64,000 bases of DNA from Conoideocrella luteorostrata (GCA_032433595.1 JASWJB010000097.1:1-64000); one strand, 5' to 3'; shown: positions 46,164 to 57,744, counted from the first letter of the stretch. Made by a program: numbers and translations. The notes: generated by a model from the sequence alone, not told the origin.

Positions 46164-46490
46164 TGTTGCGTTATGTCCCTTTACATAGATATGTGGTAAA
46201 GGAGCAATTTGGCAACAGTGGAAATCGGCAGGAATAGATGGATTTGATGAAGAGACCGAAAAGTGATGAATTCTGATCATAGTGATATGATGTGATGATC
46301 TGAGATAACGATGCCCTCTGAAGCGCATCGTGACTCTTCTATATAGTCCTTCAGTGACCGGAACATTCCCTTGACTTTAGTGGCCTTAGGCCTCCATTCC
46401 TTGGCATCGTGCCACCTTCTTCCACTATCGTACGAATCTAGCTAATACGAGGCATCGGTCATGTCCGAAGGTGCCACTCTAATCTCAACA
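46164..46490 (-). mobile_element. Family B LTR
   Basis: TGTTGCGTTATG to AATCTCAACA, 327 bp; in minus orientation it matches 59544-59868 closely (TGTTGAGATTAG, GGCACGATGCCAAGGAAT, GGCCTAAGGCCACT). No target duplication was found. Confidence 0.75.
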
Positions 46491-46798
46491 GGTTAACGCG
46501 GCCGTAACCTTCGATGCGCACGTGTGAGTCTCCAGCTATCAGATATTCCTTGCTATCCGGTTTCCGGAATAGCCGGAATCTTGTGATATTATTGAAGATA
46601 TCTAAGGAAGCTCTCGTATATAGGATCGTTGATAGATGCAGTGGATATTTGCTGACTTGTTGGCAGCTAGGTTCAAACCGTAATCGCGTGCGCCGAATTC
46701 CACGATACTTGACGTGCGATTTGACCCTTGATTCGAGAGACTTGATAATGTTATTAGTAGATGTAGTGGATACTTGCTACCTTCTAGGCAGCTAGATT
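46491..46798. repeat. Repeat D, copy 1 (retroelement internal sequence)
   Basis: Matches 60589-60860 through TTGAAGATATCTAAGGAA, AGGATCGTTGATA, GCAGTGGATATTTGCTGACT and AATTCCACGATAC. It lies between two family B LTRs and is probably a decayed internal part of the same element. Confidence 0.6.
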
Positions 46799-47099
46799 TG
46801 TTCAGACTAGAGATGCTCGTCTTCGCGATTGGTGCCGTAAATAGCTAGAACCTATCACATGGTCACATCTATGGGATACGAATGGTTAATTAGAGTTAAG
46901 CATCGGAGGAATTTGGTCAAGTTGAAAACACAGGATACGACGAATACGAGGATAAGAGGCATGTAAAGTAACATAAATAGGTGGTTTTCAGGCCCTTCAG
47001 GAAGTTCAACATCATCAATCAATTCAGTCAGAATAACATCCTTCTATTTCTATCAACTCCCACTGCCCACAAATTGCTCAAAGTGCTCGTAACGCAACA
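46799..47099 (+). mobile_element. Family B LTR
   Basis: TGTTCAGACTAG to GTAACGCAACA, 301 bp. It shares GTGCCGTAAATAGCTAG with the copy at 39254 and the TTGCTCAAAGTGCTC block. It is followed directly by sequence related to repeat D. Confidence 0.65.
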
Positions 47100-48142
47100 A
47101 GATTCGACCGCAATCGCGTACGTCGAATTCCACGACACCTGACTTGCAATTCGACCCTTGATTCGAGAGCCTTGATATCCTCAATCTGACTGAGGGTTTT
47201 GGTCCACAGGTCACTTCGGAAGGGCGTGATTCTGGAATCGCGGTCCAGCATCGCTGAAGGCTATGACGAGGACTTCCACATGCCTTACAAGCCTGTTGGT
47301 CATGATGATGGCGAGACTTCCTTTTCCAACCGTAATTTTTTTGTTGTTGACCTTGATCGCCGGATTGACGAGAGGCCTGATACACCTTGCCTCTCTTGAT
47401 TCCGGATTTACTTTCTTGGTCCGGAAGGGCTGACCTTGACCAGCTTCTAAGCTCAGAGGCCAACGTTCACGATAGATGACTTGTGGCTAGGAATCCTTAT
47501 ATCTAGGTCTGTGGGCGGCGGCACCGTGGCTCGAAGCGACGTGCTGATAGATCTGTTGCTTAGTGTATTTCCCTAATCATATTGTTCCTTAAGCTCCGCT
47601 TACTAGTTGTCTTGGCCGATAGGTTATCTGCTGCTTTCCGGCATCCATCACTGAAGCTGCTATTCATCCTAGCTACAAGGTTCGCAATATCATGTAGCCA
47701 GTGGCCGTGGGTGTGCGAATTGTGAGCACCAGCAACAGCACTCGAGTTGCCGGGAGCGCCTGGAGCGCTGCTCATGGCTGTATTGTATATGCACTGTATG
47801 TGCTGGGCTTTTCTGCATCGTTTGCGCCAGGTTTCGTGCCGGTTGGTGCGCTGTGTGTCGAGCCCCCTATTGCTGGACCTAGACCAAGACCGCACACACG
47901 TGCAGGCATGTAGCCAACGCCCCCTCACTGTCATCAGAGTATATACATGTACAAGCATTGCAAAAAGCCTTGCAAAAGGTCTTGCCAAAGGCGAAACCCT
48001 TACCACCGAGACGTTGTCACCATGTGGCAGCTACGAATCATCTGATACTTTGCAGTGGAAGATTATCCTCGGTTTCTATCTAATTTGACAGGGAACTTGA
48101 CTGCTATTTATCTCTTTTATGTCTTTTATCTCTTGTCGTCGG
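47100..48142 (-). mobile_element. Copia-like gag relic
   Basis: On the minus strand the frame at about 47463-47199 contains CKACGSPRHSLQRCW, a CX2CX4HX4C zinc knuckle as in retroelement Gag. Farther 5' (about 48006-47560) a Ser/Ala/His-rich segment (SSAPGAPGNSSAVAG) and DIANLVARMNSSFSDG follow. The APGAPGNSSA part recurs in decayed form near 60170. No protease, integrase or reverse transcriptase domain was seen. Confidence 0.6.
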
Positions 48143-48178
48143 AATCCCTCGTCACCCGAAGTCCTGTGCTTCCTACAC
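48143..48178 (+). mobile_element. Family A LTR, 3' end only
   Basis: CGGAATCCCTCGTCACCCGAAG to GTGCTTCCTACA matches the end of 52664-52876. Confidence 0.55.
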
Positions 48179-48360
48179 TCAGCCGGTTGTTAGGCAGCCG
48201 TAATTTGGAATTATGTCAAGAATTAACCTTGTCTAAGAAACTTAGTACAGTGGGAGGACTTGAACGGTAAGAAAATCAGTTGTAATCTGGCGGAATCACA
48301 ACACACACGAGTCAACATACCTGAGCAGACCGAAGGAGTCCCCTGTGCGTGCCATTAATA

Positions 48361-48643
48361 TGTTGCGTTATCTGCCTTCATGAGCATGTGAGCAATTTGC
48401 AACAGTGGAAATCGGCAGAAATAGATGGATTCAAATAAATAGATTGATGATAGCTTGAGATGATTGACTTGATTGATGGTCTGATTCTTTTTTCCAATTC
48501 CTGTCCATAAGCTTCCTTTATGCTTGCTCTCCTTCCTGCCTCTGGCACCTATTCCTCTTCTCGTCGCCCTCATCGAGGCTACGGTCTTCCCTAGCCTATC
48601 GACATTCCCTAGTCTTCGGCGCCTCCTAGCGTTCTATCCAACA
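48361..48643 (-). mobile_element. Family B LTR, right boundary uncertain
   Basis: Starts TGTTGCGTTATC and shares TGCCTTCATG, CAACAGTGGAAATCGGCAG and GGCACCTATTCCTC with 35247-35624. The other end diverges at about CCAACAG (48643). It overlaps the 3' flank of the subtilisin-like gene. Confidence 0.6.
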
Positions 48644-48652
48644 GTAGCCGGT

Positions 48653-50397
48653 TTAGGGGTATCTATTGTTAATTAGAAAGTTATTTACAGGCCCATATGC
48701 GTTTTTACCCCACGTCCAAGGCTTTATAACATCTTTTAAGCTTCTCGCCTTTATCCTCTCACAAAGTCCTTCAGTCTTATCGCCTAGTCCCAGAAAATAC
48801 GCACCCAACCCAGCAACATGAGCACTACCCAAATGTGTGCCTGATGTGGCGAAGGAACCGCCATGACTTGAAGTAGTTCTAATATTGTCGCCGCCAGGCG
48901 CATAGACAGCTACTAATTTATCGCGTCTCGAATCATAAAATAACGTGTCATCACTCATTGTAGTTCCCACAACGCAAACCCCATGTGCCTTTAACGGAGA
49001 CGGAGTATAGTCTCCCATGCTTCCATATCCGGAGGCAACAGTAACAAACATTCCTGCATTAATTAGCTCTTCAACGGCGGAAGTAATTTCGTGATCTATT
49101 GCAGATGAACGATGAGCATTTACAACAACGCCCTTAGGACAGTACCGCTGGCGTGCATCCGTCAAGATATAGTTTATGCCCGCAAGTATTACTGACCTTT
49201 TAAGAGGTTAGTAATGTTTATGCTAGAACTTTATTTTTTTTTTAAATCTCTTGATAGGGTGAGAAGGGAGCTATAACATTGTATATCAAAGGGGACGTAG
49301 TTTTTCAGCTTAAATATGCACTTACTCTGTAGTACGACCCAAGCGATCTGTTATTTTAATACTAAGGATGGTTGTATTTTTAGCGACTCCATATGTGGCA
49401 GAACCAATAATTCCTGCAATAACAGTGCCTGGAATATTTGTTAAAGAGCCAACGGAGCCTGGATAAAAGTCATGTATGTTTGTTGCTCGGCCTCCAAAAT
49501 CCTATTTTTGCTTATTAGTTTACACTGCGCTGTACAATAAGGAGCAGACTTACCTCATGATCAACATCTACTCCCGAATCAAGGATATAGACGCATGTCC
49601 CAGCACCAGCGCTCCTATGGTAGGTATAAGAAGTCTGATGGGGCTTAGTATTCGAGATTCTAGCAAGGTTCCAAGGCGCATCTTCCTGGCGCATCATGTC
49701 TGATCCATCTACTATGTCAATCTTTGGTGGGACATACTTCTCCCTTGACCCAAACACGTCGGGAGGTGGCGTTGTTTGCTCTGGCGATGGCTTCATTGGC
49801 TTCTTCTTACCAAATCTAAATTTTTTGAAGAAAGACTGGCAGGAACTTTTGGCTTCAGGCTTTCCCCGCCGGGCAAACTTTGCGACTGTGGTAGCGATTA
49901 CGGCAGGATGTGATTGCTCAAGGCTACGGCCCGTCATATTTGCGTTGTAGTTGTTGTCTTCCTCTGTAGACCTTCTATTTCTCTCATAGCTTCTTAGGTC
50001 TAGATTGTCCTTGCAGCCTGATTGAGTTGGGTTCTGGGGCTTTTGAACTTGAAATCCTTTATCTGGGACAATTCTATGCACCTAAATGTTTTATTTTAGT
50101 AAATAATAGAAAATAATAGAACTTGCGCAAAGGATTTAAAGGTATTACTTTATAGCTTTTTTTAAGCGTTTCTCTTTCCCGTTTGGTAAGTTTCGCTGCG
50201 AAACCATAGGGGCTTGAATTGTATATATAATAAGGAGTAGCGGCAATAGCAGAAATAGCCCTAGCGCGCTCATTTCGGTTCTTTGTTTCCATTACAACAA
50301 TAAATTTATCTTTAATAATCCAGGTGTCGGTATTTGGAGGTGGCTTAGGTTGAGCCGCTATCACCAGCGATAGAAAGAGAAATATTATAAAATGCAT
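48653..50397 (-). CDS. Secreted subtilisin-fold pseudoprotease
   Basis: Four exons (50397-50149, 50081-49554, 49501-49326, 49196-48653) give 498 residues, all joins in frame. A signal peptide (MHFIIFLFLSLVIAA) is followed by an I9-type propeptide (DKFIVVME.. GFAAKL) and a basic, Pro-rich linker (residues about 84-210) not usual in proteinase K relatives. The S8 domain keeps Asp251 (YILDSGVDVDHE). The His site HGTHVAG reads IPGTVIAG (Pro283), the oxyanion Asn site AAGN reads ASGY (Tyr375), and the Ser site GTSMA reads GTHLG (His439). The SLGG strand is also changed (AHRSS). It should therefore not cleave peptides. The reading frame is clean, so the protein is probably kept for another role such as inhibitor or substrate binding. 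Confidence 0.85.
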
Positions 50398-51366
50398 CTT
50401 TGGAATTAATTAGGCATAAAAATCCGTATTTATTCTTTGAAGATGAGTTGAACAGAGGATAGGGAGATAACAAGGGCTGAACTGAGATTTAAAAAAAAAA
50501 GATTAATACCTGCGTCATCTAAAGCAGACGCTCTATCTTTATTATTACCAGTTAACCAAGATGTAGATTTACTAGATGATTCTATTTTTTAAGCGAATTT
50601 TTAATTTTCTGCTATGTGGCCTGATATTCTAGCTGGGTTTCATCTATAATGTAACGTACGATATTGCTTAACCTTGTAAGGACTGCGCCGGCATTATCAC
50701 ATTCGTCGAGCTTTTCCTATCCCTTAAGATAACGAAAAATGTGCCGGACGCGTCTGCTCGCTTAATGAATGAGCCGGCGCATATTCTTCATATCTGGCCA
50801 ATTTCTCCATTTGATTCAGTCATGACCACCTGTAGTACCTAATCAACAAATATAAACCCTGTATCAAACACAAAAAAAGGGGAGGGGTTGAATGGAATGG
50901 GTATTCATCTCTCCCTTAATGGCTTCCATACTTAAGCTAAACTTGATAGTATATGAAACTATGGCGCGAGCGTAAGCAACAGTGGTGTGTTTAGTATTTC
51001 CCACATAACTGCAGTACAGCCGTGACTATCGGCCCGGCCCGACTCGTCGCAACCCTCCGTGGTAGAGATTATGTGATTAACTACTTGCTAGAACTTTAGA
51101 GACTAGCCAGAGGGAGTTTTTTTATCGCAAATAAGATATTTTCTCGGTTCAATAGACACATGCAAATTGCGTATTATGTTTTTTTTTTGTTTCGGAATTT
51201 ACCGAATGGTTCGATTCTTCTTGTCGGATCGTGTCATTCTGGAAGCACTATGCCTATATTACACCGTACCCAGAGTAGTTACAGTAAAAGTTGCGCCATA
51301 ATCGAGGTAGTCACGGCCGTATACCAGTGACGATTCAAAAGTTTTATAGGATAGCTGGAGCTAAGC
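50398..51366. other. Intergenic between two secreted-protein genes
   Basis: AT-rich, divergent promoters of the pseudoprotease and the small secreted protein. No gene or LTR recognised. Confidence 0.45.
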
Positions 51367-51375
51367 TATATAAAG
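51367..51375 (+). promoter_or_regulatory. TATA box of the small secreted protein gene
   Basis: TATATAAAG lies about 160 bp upstream of the ATG at 51530. Confidence 0.45.
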
Positions 51376-51529
51376 ATGTTTGTTTCTTCCTTGAGGTAGG
51401 ATGAGTTTGTTCGTCTTTGTTAGAAATACAGTATTAATTACGATTATACATTGCTTTTCTCGTTATTTTCGCCAAGCAAGTTTCATTTTGTTTCTTTTCT
51501 CTCAGAGATATATACAGTCGGAAACAAAA

Positions 51530-51913
51530 ATGGTCCAGGTAGCTGCTTTCACCATTTTTGCCTTGGTTACTTTAGCGAAACTGGGCCTTGCGGGTAAATG
51601 CTGGAAAGACTACCATTACTGTGGGAGAAACCTACTTGAAAAGGACGGTACGTGGTGTCCACTATATTACAAAATCTAAGTAGTAGTAGTAGTGCTAATG
51701 TTCACAGCGGATCATTATGCTGGCAAGATGTCCGCTGCGCTTGAGGCTATGGGTATGGCAATAGAGGACGGACCTGTGGATGATACGCTCTTCTTTTGCA
51801 CTGGGGAGGATGATGCTGAACTTTTATGGCAACACAATTGTGCCAAGTGCGTTGATAATAAGAGGAACAGCGACTATTGTGGCCCACTGCCAGAAGTTCC
51901 CGAGGACTCTTAA
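51530..51913 (+). CDS. Small cysteine-rich secreted protein (effector-like)
   Basis: Two exons (51530-51647 and 51708-51913; GTACGT..TTCACAG, phase 1) give 107 residues. Residues 1-22 (MVQVAAFTIFALVTLAKLGLAG) are a signal peptide. The mature part has six Cys (KCWKDYHYCGRN, FFCTG, NCAKC, YCGPL), enough for three disulphides, and is acidic. It resembles a family of small fungal secreted proteins with a CGxxLL start and DDTLFFC core, of unknown function. A candidate effector or defence peptide. It is divergent from the pseudoprotease gene. The splice join is supported by continuity of the family pattern. Confidence 0.75.
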
Positions 51914-52303
51914 TGTTGTAGAACTAGATTTCGTCGTTAATGAACGAGGCTTTAACTGCGCTGCATGTATGTGCATGGCTCGAGGAGCCGGCCGGGTTAG
52001 AGGTGGAGGCTAAGTATTCGCCGGTCAATAGTTATTACAAGACACTTCCAGCTCCCAAAGTATGGTTACTTAGTCCCATGTGCATATTTGCTTTCACAGT
52101 TCCGAGATGGGGACCCGTTCGACAGCCGGCACGAATACGTTGTTATACGTGGAGAAAGGGATGGGTTATCACACCATAGCTCCTGGGAATTTCCCGTGTC
52201 GCTCAAATAGCACGCAGCACCGACAAAATTCTGCTTTTCAAGCCCAGACCGCAGTTGATCATACGAGAGACCCCTAACCACATTAGTGTATCGACTGTAT
52301 TGG
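51914..52303. other. 3' flank of the small secreted protein gene
   Basis: No gene recognised. Confidence 0.4.
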
Positions 52304-52541
52304 GTTGGATAATACGTGTGTATGTGAGTGGATGTGTGGATACACGGGCAGGGAGAGAAAAGATACGTGGCCTTTAGGCCTAAGGCAGGAATTCAGGACA
52401 AGAGCGTCTCAGATTGTAGGGGTATTTATAGGGGGGATTTGGACAGGGCTGTCAGACGAGGGATTCTTTCTCCATCATCAATTTAACACAACTCTTCCCA
52501 TTAATGCAAACAAATTTGAACCTCTGCTATTAATTCCGTCA
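52304..52541 (+). mobile_element. Family C LTR, second copy
   Basis: Matches 29001-29242 (GTGGATACACGGGC, GGCCTAAGGCAGGAATTCAGGA, GTATTTATAGGGGGG, TCTCCATCATCA). The end is degraded (TTCCGTCA). The sequence after it, ATTGGCAACAAGAGGCTGA, is echoed at 61160, so it may be the start of the internal region. Confidence 0.65.
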
Positions 52542-52663
52542 ATTGGCAACAAGAGGCTGACGACTGAAGAGCGCACATTCCAATAGTGCTGTCCAACAGT
52601 ACAAGCAAACTATTTCGACAACACATACCTAATAGAACGAGAAACCACTGTAGCAAAAGGATT

Positions 52664-52876
52664 TGTTGGGATCCCTCGTCAAGCATACAAGCAATTGCAG
52701 GCAAGGTCACGTGGCCACCCTAGCGCGCCTCTTTTGTACGGCGGGCTCGGGGGCATCCCTCTTCTTCTTCTTCTCTTTCTTAGATAGCCACGAATGAATT
52801 GAACTGTTTTGCACATTGTTTTGCTTCACCTTCCGGAATCGATACCCTCGTCGCCCGAAGCCCTGTGCTTCCTACA
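52664..52876 (+). mobile_element. Family A LTR, full length
   Basis: TGTTGGGATCCCTCGTCAAG to GTGCTTCCTACA, 213 bp; reference copy for the family. It carries GGTCACGTGGCC and CTT triplets. No matching flanks. Confidence 0.75.
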
Positions 52877-53217
52877 GGGGCTGCTCTCTGATTGCTCAAA
52901 AACGCGGTGGTCACGTGACCCAACATCCTCACACCTACGAGGACTGCACAGCCTACGGAGTACTGCTTCTAGTTAAGAGTCCTTTGTACTCGTGCCCCGC
53001 CCCACCTTACAAGTAGCGGCTAGACACCATGTGCAGACTGTCAGATCCACAGCCAATGCGGAGAGCAGGACCCTCCCTTCCTGTGATGTTTCAGCTTGAT
53101 TATTCCGCACCCAGTCAGTTATCACCGTAGTGGAGCTCGTGATAATAGACGCCGGTTGTGCGTGGGTTTCAACTATTGAACGTTGCGTCGGTAATTATCT
53201 GTAAATCTTCACAGACG
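52877..53217. other. Upstream region of the DUF6914-like gene
   Basis: Contains GGTCACGTGACC at about 52911 and TACGGAGTA at 52954-52962. No gene seen. Confidence 0.4.
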
Positions 53218-53794
53218 ATGGTCTCCAACAAAAAACGGCTTTATGTCGCATTATATCCTAGCGGAGTTAAAGGCAATGAAGAGCGAAGGTGACAATACAC
53301 TTACCTACCCAACCTTTGCATATATATGACTTACCTGTTCCAGATACCACTGGGGATTTCTTGTTGGCCCCAAGGACGAGACCAAGAGCCGTGTTCATGG
53401 CATGCGCTACCATGTCAAAAACCATCCCCTTGGCGGATGGGTTTATGAGGAACATGAGTTACCAAACGTTCGGAACGCTAACAACCTCCTCGCTCGTATC
53501 ATGATCGCAAAAGTTGAAGATGAAGAGCGCCTAGAAAAGATCTTTCGCACGACCTCCGTTATTCAAGATGACCCAGACTGGCGTTGTCGTACGTGGATAG
53601 CGGACGCCTTATCAAGAATAGAGAAGGACGGCAAGGCAGTTGGGACCGCACAATTAGATTGGGGGAAGATCGAAGGCAAGGCCAGACGCTATGTGAAGAA
53701 AAAAACCGACCAAGGAAGATATATTGATGTGGAAGCTTTGTCGCAGCCGAAACCAACATGGGATATGCTGGAAGAGGTAGAGACGGTGCCGTAA
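53218..53794 (+). CDS. DUF6914-like fungal protein
   Basis: Two exons (53218-53288 and 53344-53794; GTGACA..TTCCAG, phase 2) give 173 residues. The N-terminus KKRLYVALYPSGV continues over the join to YHWGFLVGPKDE, then HGMRYHVKNHPLGGWVYEE, LLARIMIAKVEDEERL and WRCRTWIADAL. This matches a compact fungal family that I recall as DUF6914, with a papain-like look (Cys and His in conserved spots) but no known activity. It looks intact and cytosolic. It lies beside a broken phosphotransferase gene and LTR debris, so it belongs to the accessory part of the genome. Confidence 0.75.
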
Positions 53795-53897
53795 TGTTCA
53801 GCTGCTTCGCGCGCGCGGACCAATTGCAAAGAACAAAATTAAAAAGTACTCAGGAGAATCGTGTCAATAGATCCATTTCCAGCTAGAATGAACCCCA

Positions 53898-54760
53898 CTA
53901 TTTCTGCCGTGTGGGCTCCATATCTAATTCTTCAGACCACGGTTCTAGGAACTTTGGGAGTACATCTTGCCATGCCTTTCTCGTTTTGTTTCCTAGCCAA
54001 GCAGATGTGTATTTCCAATAACAAGGATACCAGCCTGCAAACTCCCAGTCAATTATACCCACGATTTTGTCATCACGCACTAGTATGTTGAATGGATTGA
54101 GATCGCCATGAGTAAACACAGGCGGACCCCAGTCTCTGTCCTGGCTGGAGACCATCTTTTTAATCTCTTGCCAGTCTTCATCGTCTTGGCGGTCTGGGTG
54201 TTCTTCCGGTCGCAAGCCTTCGCGCAGCCAGCAGTGAAACTCCTGACTGGAGATGAACGGCCCAAACCTTGGGTTCGATCGCGGAATCCGAGAATCGCGC
54301 CATGTCCCGCCTGCACAATTCTGAATTGCATTGCTAGGAGGTTTGAGGGCGCGGAGCTCTTTAACAATCTGTCGAAGCTGCGCGAAAACGTTCTCAAGCT
54401 CTTTGCTGGACAGTTTGTGAAGCGCCGCTGCGAGGGATTCGCCACGAATCCGTTCCATGACGATGTAAGTTTGCCCGTTATGGACGAACGAACAATGCAC
54501 ACGTGGCACCGGAACTGAGGTGCAGTTTGCCACACACATCATTGTAGCTCCCTCGACAAGATCAATGGACTATCCAGCCTTGGCGATGATAGTACTAGAC
54601 AATGGCAGACAAGGTCCATCCAGCCGGTGCAACCGACCGCAAGTTTTCAGCGCAAACAGGGTCAAAGCACGTCGTAATCGCTTGTTCTTAATACCAACGG
54701 AATCAGATGGTTTGTGCTTCACGGACACATTTTCGGAGGGCAGCCCATTTGGGGTGGACA
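53898..54760 (-). pseudogene. Aminoglycoside-phosphotransferase-like kinase with in-frame stop
   Basis: The minus-strand frame starts MSTPNGLPSENV (ATG at 54760), runs to LSSTIIAKAG, meets TAG at 54570-54572, and continues in the same frame with SIDLVEGAT, SVPVPRVHCSFV, YIVMERIRGESL, the catalytic FTHGDLNPFNIL and GIIDWEFAGWYP to a TAG at 53898. The usual family residue at the first stop is an aromatic or hydrophilic one after KAG, so TGG to TAG fits. If translation starts at 54542 a truncated kinase without the ATP-binding lobe start would result. APH-family proteins in fungi are small-molecule kinases of mostly unknown substrate. Confidence 0.7.
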
Positions 54761-54887
54761 TGGCGCCATGAATTGTGCAAAATCTACCCCAAAACCTAAC
54801 AACGAAAGTCAATGCAGCAATGTCGCAGATGCCAAAGTGGGTGGCTAGCCTTCCGATTGGGATGGGCGGTCGCTGTTGGCTGCGCAA

Positions 54888-57744
54888 CCTGCGGGGACTC
54901 GGTCACGTTTGCGAGCTGCCGGCTTGCAGTATTAGCAGCTCAGGTATCCATCCAAGCAGGTTTCCCCGCCTCTGGATGCAATCGAAGGGTCACGTGATGA
55001 TTGTGACTAAGCAGGTCATGGATAAAAGATGCGCTTGTCAGGTCACGAGGGATTCCAACGAATTTATTCCCTTCAATTGTGTTCCTCATGAGTCTTTCGA
55101 AATATTTGTTAGAATGTTGGAATTCCGAAAGGTCCAATAGAATTCATTGAATTTCAAGGGATTCTACTTGATACTGTGTGGCACTTTTTTTTGAGGTCGA
55201 GCTAGCAAGTAAGGGCTACAAAAATAAATTTATGGCAAAACGGTACCTCCAGGGTAACACGAACGGTCTTTGACTCCACCTCACATGCGTGATTCTGATG
55301 GGGAGGCAATGGGGAGTGTGAGTGGTATCAGCCTGAACCTTTACGAACTTCAGCAGCAATCAATGATCATCTGTCACGAAAAATAACATGCTCTAATTGT
55401 TATAACCTCTCGACATCATCTGTCGGCCAATTAGATACACGCGGAAGGACGGCCAAGGCCGGCACCTGATGAGAGGCATAACGTGACGCTAAACCAACCT
55501 GATGATGTCGATGGACGCCTAGCCCGGTGCATTGTGCCTGATGCACGTACAAATAAGAACTGGAAATATTAACATAACCCTCAAATATGTACTCCCCGCA
55601 TGCAGGATCGGATATCGGCATTGCCACTGTCATTGTGGGGTTTCATCTTCATAACGGGGCATTATCGTCGTGTCAGACAAGCTGACTATTCCTTAAACGG
55701 AAATTTCGGCGACCGGACGCTATTAAAGTACAATCAGAAAACACGCCGATAGAGTTAATCGTGTGGCATGTGGATCTGCCACAGATTCGTTCGGTAACCG
55801 CAATGTTTATGAAGTTTGAGGATGAGATAAGCCTGTTGTCATCTGCCGTCACGGCACAGGAAAGGTGGAGCAGTCAACGTGGACTGGCACACGAGGGGGT
55901 TGGGACATGAACACCACGCACACACATTGTCATTAATCTCTAAGGGCACATCTAAAATCTCCACAGTGCACGGAGTAACTGCTCAGCTCAGCCTTGTCAG
56001 GCCTGGTGTTTGCCGTGGCAACGAAGCATGCCGGGAAGTGCGCTATCCACACCGACAGCCAGGTGGTCGCAATAGGGCGTGACTCTCGACACGTGACTCT
56101 CGACACATACTGTGGACCATCAGCTTGGTGACGACGCAAATGCATATGACAAAGATCGGTCCACGCATCTACAACCCTAGTAACAAGGTGGCAGCGGCGA
56201 GTGCCTATGTGTATCCGCAGTCATAGGCAGTATGCCATAATCTGCAAGAACGTAGAAACCGGGCACAAGGCAGGCAAGCTCCATGGGGCTGACGAACATG
56301 GAGCGCATTCTCTGTAGCTCGTCATGGAAGTCTCAAGGCTCGATTCCCTATGGCACATCTGCCGAGAATCAGATGCAGATGCAGAGCAAAGTCATGTTTT
56401 GGCTCAACATGAAGAAACCTAAAATAAGTGTCGTGGATTGCGGCGTTGGGACGAAACCTTGATTGTCTATAGCCAATCGCTCACACTCTCTCTTTGGGGT
56501 TCAAAATAGGGCCGGTAATTTAGCCGCCTCAGGCACACCCCAACCAGAGGCTAACATGATGTATTGTTCATCCGGCGGCCTGAGCCTGAGTGAGGCTGCT
56601 CAAGTCCCCTACAAGGTGCGCAGGACGTCCGTGCTAGGCTAATGACGAACCATCCCCGGACCCATCTAGCATGCCATCAGCTCAAAGGCGCGCACAGTCT
56701 ATTCTGATACCCGTCGGCGAGGATGTTGCTGCTTTGCTCCCAAAAGTACTGGTGGTGCTTGCTTAGAAGATTGCTCCCACTGGGGCGCCGCACAGTCGCC
56801 TCAATACCGCTTTAGAGTCTGATCTTTTCCCCGTCCTGAGGTTTCGATAATAAGCTTTGCTAGCGGGTCGACCATCCCGATTTCTCCAACCGCCACCACC
56901 CCGTTATTACGAGTTGTGAGATCTGCATACAAGCAGGACAGTGCCCTGTCATGAGCCCAGTCCTACCACAGTAGCATAATCCACCAGTGGGAGAGGGCCG
57001 TTGCATGCCCACGGAGCCCAGCCCGATGATTGGTGTTCTGCTTGAAGTCAGACACCAACGGGCACTGAGGACCCGTTCCCTCTTTGACTGCGAAAGCTAA
57101 CTTAGTTGGGGATCCTTGTCGAATAAGGCCAACAAGGGTCCTGACAACAGAAATCAGGGATCGGAAACAAGATATGCAAGCAGGCATGCTGCGGAGTGTA
57201 CAACGACTATACCCACCCTTACCATTGTCTCAATCCACCAGGCCGGATGATGTACTCTGCAGCCTGACTACCATCACTGCGGAGCACGGCACATACACAC
57301 TCGCCACGACTGAGTTCCTAGTACGGACAATCTGCTCCTCACACAGACCAGCCACCCCTTGCTGGAGTCGTTCAAATGCGGGGTTTTAAGATTTCGGCAT
57401 AGGCTCAGACTGCCACCCTTGGCATGCCATACACCGTGCACTCTACGGAGTACCAGTGCGTTCAATGAGACGTATATTTTGGGCAGGAGATAGATATGGC
57501 AAATAAGGGGTATTGCGGCAATAATAATATAATTATGCTCACCCAGCGCGCAACTATCCTGGTCATTTCGAACGATCAAGCACGCTCTTCGTGCATGCCT
57601 CCTCCTTAGCCTTGATGCCTCGTCAACGGCCCGGGGCGTCAGTCGTATGCTTGCGAATCAATAGCCTTGGCAGCTGAAAACCGGCACATACAGCGCTGTT
57701 GTTGATTTGTTTTTATCCTCGCACGATTGTGTCGCGGCGAAATC
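54888..57744. other. 2.9 kb without a recognisable gene
   Basis: Only short frames on both strands. A faint family A LTR echo (GGTCACGTGATG, GGGATTCCAAC) lies at about 54990-55060 and TACGGAGTA at 57444-57452. Base composition is less AT-rich than other spacers, so an old, heavily decayed gene or element is possible. Confidence 0.4.

Noticed and set aside
46671..46685. tRNA T-arm-like GGTTCAAACC (also at 60764)
   Set aside because: No acceptor stem, D-arm or anticodon arm can be drawn around it; it is part of repeat D.
54990..55060. Possible family A LTR at GGTCACGTGATG..GGGATTCCAAC
   Set aside because: Only two short blocks match and the spacing differs, so the call is too weak for a feature.
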